A stretch of DNA of 37,675 bases, taken from an uncultured Mitsuokella sp. (GTDB lineage Bacteria > Bacillota > Negativicutes > Selenomonadales > Selenomonadaceae). This document shows positions 33,718 through 37,675 of this stretch, one piece after another (the stretch's first letter is position 1; each line of letters begins with the position of its first letter). The notes below the pieces were generated by a model. It worked only from the letters and a program-made list of their open reading frames with translations, ran no database searches and was not told where the DNA came from. Where the stretch lies: NCBI GenBank assembly GCA_945877355.1, contig CAMCRT010000017.1, positions 1 to 37,675 of the forward strand, read 5' to 3'. The translations under genes and the position numbers were made by a program.

Positions 33718-33764
33718 AAGGGGCTGTTTCCCGTGGATTTGCCATGGGAAACAGCCCCTTTTTT
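33718..33764 (+). terminator. Strong terminator after ndh
   Basis: A long stem: AAGGGGCTGTTTCCCGTGG (33718-33736) pairs with 33742-33760 over 19 bp with one G-T pair; 5-base loop, then T to 33764. The segment before it (33667-33717) has another inverted repeat, AGCAGT/ACTGCT, around a small GCGT/ACGC hairpin. Confidence 0.93.
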
Positions 33765-33965
33765 GCGAAAGCCTAGGGATTTATAGAATGCCCTTGGTGA
33801 AAAATCAGCCAGATTTCTTTCAGTCAAAGGAGGAGTTTTGCCCCTTGTAGAGAATACTATACAAGGAGCCAAGAGGCATATTCCTGCTTTTCTGCTCGGT
33901 ACGAGCATACGGACAGGATTCGTCGTATCGCGCCGGAATCTTATTTATCCATAGGAGGAATCACT
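33765..33965 (+). other. Upstream region of the first chemoreceptor gene
   Basis: No gene is seen. A hairpin CCTTGTA (33843-33849) with TACAAGG (33860-33866) and a TAGGAGG site before 33966 are the only clear features. I find no convincing sigma-28 or sigma-70 promoter. Confidence 0.4.
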
Positions 33966-35933
33966 ATGAAGCTAAAGCCGAAGATGATGCTGGGGATAGG
34001 CGTCCCCCTCGTCATCACATTCATCGTCATGGCTGCCATCATCTACTCGATGGCAAGCTCTGCCCTGTCGGAGAAGACCCAGACAGGACTGGAGGAGATG
34101 GCCTCCCACTATGCCTCGGATATTGACGGCATCGTGCGCTCCGATATGGCCACGATGGATGCCGTCACCGTCGGCTGGGAGGGCTCCATGCCGGAGGGCG
34201 ATGCGCTCCACGAGCAGCTCGTCTCCCTCGTAAAGGCGGACAACGGCCTTACCAGCTACTTCATCGGCCGTCCGGACAAGTCCAGCGTGGGCGACACGCC
34301 CCTGCCGGCGGACTTCGACCCCACGACCCGCGGCTGGTACAAGGATGCCATCGCCCATGACGGCGTCCGCATCTCCGAGGCCTACAAGACGGCAAACGGC
34401 AACACGGCCGTGTCCCTGAGCCAGGCTGTGAAGAAGAACGGCCAGGTCATCGCCGTGGCCGGCGCCGACATCTCCCTGGACGAGATCAAGAAGGATCTCG
34501 AGAGCGCGAAGGTGGGCGAAACTGGTGCCATCTTCCTCCTGGGACCCAAGGGCGAGTACATCTACCATCAGAAGTTCACCATTGACGACAAGCTTACAGA
34601 GATGGATGGCGGCAAGTACAAGGATCTTGCCGGCCAGCTCATGGCTGGCAAGCTCGTGGCCTTCGAGGCGGAGTTCCAGGGCACGGAGAAATTCTTTGCC
34701 GCAGCACCTGTGGGCTCTACGGGCTGGACCGTCGTTGTGGCAGATCCGAAGGAGGATGCCTTTGCGGCCGTCTCCCGCATGTCCACGATCATCACGATTA
34801 TCTGCATCCTCGCCATCATCATCCTCTCGGTCATCGTCTACGTCATGCTGACGAAGGTCATCACCCCCATCACCATGCTCTCAAATACGGCAGAGAAGGT
34901 GGCAAATGGCGACCTCTCCGTGCGTCTGCCGCAGTCTCCTCTCTCCGATGAGATCGGCACGCTTCAGAACAACTGCGTGAAGATGATCGACTTCCTGCGG
35001 GATATGGTGTCGAATACAGGCAAGGCGGCCGACCAGGTGTCCTCCTCCTCCGAGGAGCTCACGGCCAGCGCCGGCCAGACGGCCCAGGCCTCCCAGTCGG
35101 CAGCTGAGTCCGTCGTCAATATCGCCGAGCAGTCGGCCGAGCAGCTCGATCTCGTGGATAAGGCGACCACGACGGTCACGGGCATGAATGACCAGATGAC
35201 GACGGTCATGGGTGCTGTGAACGCCGTCACCGAGTCCGCTGCCTCCACCCAGAAGGCCACGAAGGAAGGCCGCGCGGTCCTCGACAAGGTCATCGAGGGC
35301 GTCGATGGCCTCGCCCGGGGCGCTGTCAACGTGGGCGGTGCTGTCCAGGCCCTCTACGACGGCTCCAAGAACATCGCGGAGATCAACAAGACCGTCACGG
35401 ATATCGCCGGCCAGACGAAGCTCCTGGCACTGAACGCCGCCATCGAGGCAGCCCGCGCCGGCGAGCAGGGACGCGGCTTCGCCGTCGTCGCCGACGAGGT
35501 GAGAAAGCTCGCCGAGGAGTCCGAGTCCGCAGCCCAGGAGATCAACGGCGTCATCCAGAAGAACGCCGACGAGATCCAGAAGGCATTCGATCTCACGAAG
35601 AACCAGCAGGCCGATGTCAAGGAGAACGTGGCCCAGGTCCAGGAGGCTGGCGACAAATTCGACAGCATCGCGGGCCTCATTGAGAGCCTGACGAAGGACA
35701 TCGAGAAGATCGCGCACATCAGTGCTCAGATCCAGAAGGACTGCACCACCACCGTCGAGGAGGTGGGCAAGATCCGCGAGGCCTCCGGCTCCGTCCAGCA
35801 GAAGGCCACGGACGTGTCCGCAGTCTCCGAGCAGCAGGCAGCCTCCACAGAGGAAATCGCCGCGGCCAGCCACACGCTGGCCGAGCTCGCCCAGCAGCTC
35901 CAGGACGGCGTGAAGAAGTTCAAGCTGAAATAA
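33966..35933 (+). CDS. Methyl-accepting chemotaxis protein (dCache-type sensor)
   Basis: 655 residues. Membrane helix 1 at about 10-32; periplasmic sensor about 33-275 with the dCache ligand motif [11 protein letters not shown] near 118; membrane helix 2 at about 278-300; HAMP about 300-355 ([19 protein letters not shown]); then the cytoplasmic signalling coiled coil with the conserved hairpin tip [20 protein letters not shown] and [21 protein letters not shown] at about 475-520. The R-x-W-Y of the dCache motif suggests binding of amino acids or related small molecules; ligand unknown. No C-terminal CheR-tethering pentapeptide (the end is KKFKLK). ATG 33966 follows TAGGAGG. It ends at its own terminator and is followed by a close paralogue. 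Confidence 0.94.
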   Translation: MKLKPKMMLGIGVPLVITFIVMAAIIYSMASSALSEKTQTGLEEMASHYASDIDGIVRSDMATMDAVTVGWEGSMPEGDALHEQLVSLVKADNGLTSYFIGRPDKSSVGDTPLPADFDPTTRGWYKDAIAHDGVRISEAYKTANGNTAVSLSQAVKKNGQVIAVAGADISLDEIKKDLESAKVGETGAIFLLGPKGEYIYHQKFTIDDKLTEMDGGKYKDLAGQLMAGKLVAFEAEFQGTEKFFAAAPVGSTGWTVVVADPKEDAFAAVSRMSTIITIICILAIIILSVIVYVMLTKVITPITMLSNTAEKVANGDLSVRLPQSPLSDEIGTLQNNCVKMIDFLRDMVSNTGKAADQVSSSSEELTASAGQTAQASQSAAESVVNIAEQSAEQLDLVDKATTTVTGMNDQMTTVMGAVNAVTESAASTQKATKEGRAVLDKVIEGVDGLARGAVNVGGAVQALYDGSKNIAEINKTVTDIAGQTKLLALNAAIEAARAGEQGRGFAVVADEVRKLAEESESAAQEINGVIQKNADEIQKAFDLTKNQQADVKENVAQVQEAGDKFDSIAGLIESLTKDIEKIAHISAQIQKDCTTTVEEVGKIREASGSVQQKATDVSAVSEQQAASTEEIAAASHTLAELAQQLQDGVKKFKLK

Positions 35934-35950
35934 GCAAAGCCAAGCAAAGG

Positions 35951-35987
35951 AAATACACCATGGAGAAAATCTCTGTGGTGTATTTTT
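35951..35987 (+). terminator. Terminator after the first chemoreceptor gene
   Basis: AAATACACCA (35951-35960) pairs with TGGTGTATTT (35976-35985) with an inner GAGA/CTCT pair in the loop, then T to 35987. Confidence 0.85.
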
Positions 35988-36031
35988 ATGGAGATGTCGC
36001 ACGTCCATCAGTCGTATCACATCTTTCTCGC

Positions 36032-36230
36032 AGACTCCCCCTGACCCTTCGGGCCATCCCCCTCGGGAGGGGGACGAGGCAGGACTCAGCAGGTCGCAAT
36101 GGCATGATATGATGGCGAAAGCTGGCAGGACGTAGGAGTTTATGAGTAGCTGCAATCCATTGTGAGAGTGGGAGACTTGCTGACCTCCCTCCTGAGGGAG
36201 GTGGCGCGCGTAGCGCGTCGGAGGGAGTCT
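36032..36230 (+). repeat. Dispersed ~200-bp terminal-inverted-repeat element, copy 3
   Basis: Starts AGACTCCCCCTGACCC and ends CGGAGGGAGTCT, giving perfect 8-base terminal inverted repeats (AGACTCCC/GGGAGTCT), with CTCGC before and CCGAG after that can extend the pairing. Internal hairpins TCCCCCTC/GGGAGGGGGA (36057-36074) and CCTCCCT/AGGGAGG (36185-36201), and GCGCGC/GCGCGT. It lies between the two chemoreceptor genes. Confidence 0.82.
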
Positions 36231-36444
36231 CCGAGATGGATGTAAACGGACGTATGGACGTGCCAAGAATCTGGGGGGAGGTGGCGGTTAGTCCTCCATT
36301 TCGGTGGAGAACTTATATGAATAAGAAAAATTTTTTAGTTGCCTAGGAGGAATTTCCCGGATTGTAGCGAAATAGAATCTAGTATCAAACTACAAAATGC
36401 CGTGCCAAGGAAGGTGCGGCTGCAAGAATAGGGGAGGTTATTTT
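36231..36444 (+). other. Upstream region of the second chemoreceptor gene
   Basis: No established gene. A CTCCAT-TTCG-GTGGAG hairpin (36292-36307), a nine-codon frame MNKKNFLVA (36317-36346) whose stop overlaps a stray TAGGAGG, and an AT-rich patch are visible. The TAGGAGG is not followed by a usable start. GGGGAGG at 36431-36437 serves the chemoreceptor. Confidence 0.4.
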
Positions 36445-37675
36445 ATGAAGCTCAAACCGAAGATGATGCTGGGCATCGGGATTCCGCTCCTTGTCACCTT
36501 CATCATCATGGGCGCAATCATTTACTCTATGGCAAGCTCTGCCCTGAAGACCGTCACGGAGACGGCCCTCGAGGAGCTGGGCTCCCACTACTCCGAATCC
36601 ATCAATGGCATTGTCTCTGCGGACCAGGCCATCATGGACTCCGTCGCCGCCAGCTGGTCGGAAAGCCTGCCAGCAGGCGACGCGCTCCAGAACGAGGTCA
36701 ACTCCCTCGCCAAGACCAGCAAGGGCGTCGCCTCCGTCTATGTGGGCCTGCCCGATGGCAGCTACAAGTCCAGCAGCCAGATGCCTGCGGGCTACGATCC
36801 CCGCCCCCGGCCCTGGTATAAGGATGCCATAGCGAACACGGGCAAGGTGGTCGTCTCCAACGGCTACAAGGCTGCCTCCAACGGCAAGGCCGTCATCACC
36901 CTTTCCCGCACCATTGAGCGGAATGGCGAGGTCATCGCCGTCCTCGGTGCCAACATCGATCTCGACCTCATCGCCCAGACCCTGAAGGACGTGAAGGTGG
37001 GCGAGACCGGTGCCCTCTTCGTCATCGGCCGGGAGAGCGAGTACATCTACCACACGAAGTTCACCATCGATGACAAGCTCTCAGAGCTCGATGGCGGTGC
37101 CTACAAGGATCTTGCCAAGCGCTTCATGACGGGCAAGCAGGAGCACTTCGAGGAGAACTTCCAGGGCGCTGACAAATTCTTCGCCGCAACCCCGGTGGGC
37201 TCCACGGGCTGGACCATTGTCGTCGCCGACCCGAAGGATGATGCCTATGCAGCCGTTACCCACATGGCTACCATCATCTTCATCATCTGCGTCCTGGCCC
37301 TCATCATCCTTTCTGCCATCGTCTACGTGATGCTCACGCGGGTCATCAATCCCATCACGATGCTCTCGAATACGGCAGAGAAGGTGGCAAATGGCGATCT
37401 CTCCGTCCATCTCCCCCAGTCGCCTCTCTCGGATGAAATCGGCACGCTCCAGAACAACTGCGTGAAGATGATCGACTTCCTGCGGGATATGGTGTCGAAT
37501 ACCGGCAAGGCCGCCGACCAGGTCAGCGCTTCCTCCGAGGAGCTTACTGCAAGCGCCGGCCAGACGGCCCAGGCCTCCCAGTCGGCAGCCGAGTCTGTCG
37601 TCAATATCGCCGAGCAGTCCGCCGAGCAGCTCGATCTCGTGGATAAGGCGACCACGACGGTCACGGGCATGAATG
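36445..37675 (+). CDS. Methyl-accepting chemotaxis protein, second copy, cut by window end
   Basis: 410 complete codons are visible before the window ends. N-terminus ([12 protein letters not shown]) and membrane helix 1 match the first receptor closely. The sensor (about 33-275) is clearly diverged but keeps the dCache motif as DPRPRPWYKDA. From HAMP onward ([19 protein letters not shown], then [17 protein letters not shown]) the two proteins are almost identical, and so is the DNA. The two therefore probably feed the same signalling array with different ligands. ATG 36445 follows GGGGAGGTTATTTT. Confidence 0.94.
   Translation, partial: MKLKPKMMLGIGIPLLVTFIIMGAIIYSMASSALKTVTETALEELGSHYSESINGIVSADQAIMDSVAASWSESLPAGDALQNEVNSLAKTSKGVASVYVGLPDGSYKSSSQMPAGYDPRPRPWYKDAIANTGKVVVSNGYKAASNGKAVITLSRTIERNGEVIAVLGANIDLDLIAQTLKDVKVGETGALFVIGRESEYIYHTKFTIDDKLSELDGGAYKDLAKRFMTGKQEHFEENFQGADKFFAATPVGSTGWTIVVADPKDDAYAAVTHMATIIFIICVLALIILSAIVYVMLTRVINPITMLSNTAEKVANGDLSVHLPQSPLSDEIGTLQNNCVKMIDFLRDMVSNTGKAADQVSASSEELTASAGQTAQASQSAAESVVNIAEQSAEQLDLVDKATTTVTGMN

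Noticed and set aside
36317-36346. Nine-codon frame MNKKNFLVA followed by a TAGGAGG
   Set aside because: Looks like the beginning of a signal peptide, but it stops at once and the following ribosome-site sequence leads to no start codon. Probably decay or chance.

Overview
The window looks like a chromosomal segment of a flagellated, GC-rich anaerobe of the Negativicutes, most like Selenomonas or a close relative. The reasons are strong Shine-Dalgarno sites with frequent TTG/GTG starts, flagellin and chemoreceptors, an NADP-type glutamate dehydrogenase beside a complete F-type ATP synthase operon, PTS sugar uptake, and a Dcu-type dicarboxylate carrier. The genus is an inference; no rRNA is present to confirm it.

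Layout. 1-1540: flagellin gene with an amber codon 15 codons before its expected end, then a terminator. 1571-7400: a 203-bp dispersed repeat, then a rightward run metF-like, DEDDh exonuclease, DUF523, a coiled-coil hypothetical protein and comEC. 7400-11900: trehalose module (treC, treB leftward; treR rightward) with a palindromic operator inside the treB promoter. 11903-13545: a foreign-looking patch with rhuM fused directly to the 3' remnant of a citrate lyase ligase gene. 13593-16122: polysaccharide deacetylase and gdhA. 16164-23059: atpIBEFHAGDC. 23069-27986: potassium uptake block trkA-trkH-trkH, in which trkA and the second trkH are each preceded by a copy of the same ~165-nt structured leader. 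27989-30290: RpiR-type regulator and a Dcu-family carrier. 30337-31898: second repeat copy and rpoN. 31895-32200: a compact type I toxin-antitoxin locus with the architecture of the enterococcal par (fst) module. 32345-33764: type II NADH dehydrogenase. 33966-37675: two tandem paralogous chemoreceptors separated by the third repeat copy; the second runs off the window.

How the parts work together. Trehalose enters by the IIBCA permease as trehalose-6-phosphate and is split by TreC under TreR control. The ATP synthase and the Trk system are neighbours and would jointly set membrane potential, pH and potassium. The Dcu carrier, NDH-2 and glutamate dehydrogenase fit fumarate-type anaerobic metabolism with ammonia assimilation. 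Flagellin and the chemoreceptors belong to motility.

The most interesting items are (1) the par-like type I toxin-antitoxin locus between rpoN and ndh, (2) the twin structured RNA leaders in front of potassium genes, with compensatory base changes in their stems, (3) the amber-interrupted flagellin, (4) the rhuM/citC junction, and (5) the ~200-bp terminal-inverted-repeat element present three times. All assignments come from reading the sequence; no database search or folding program was run.
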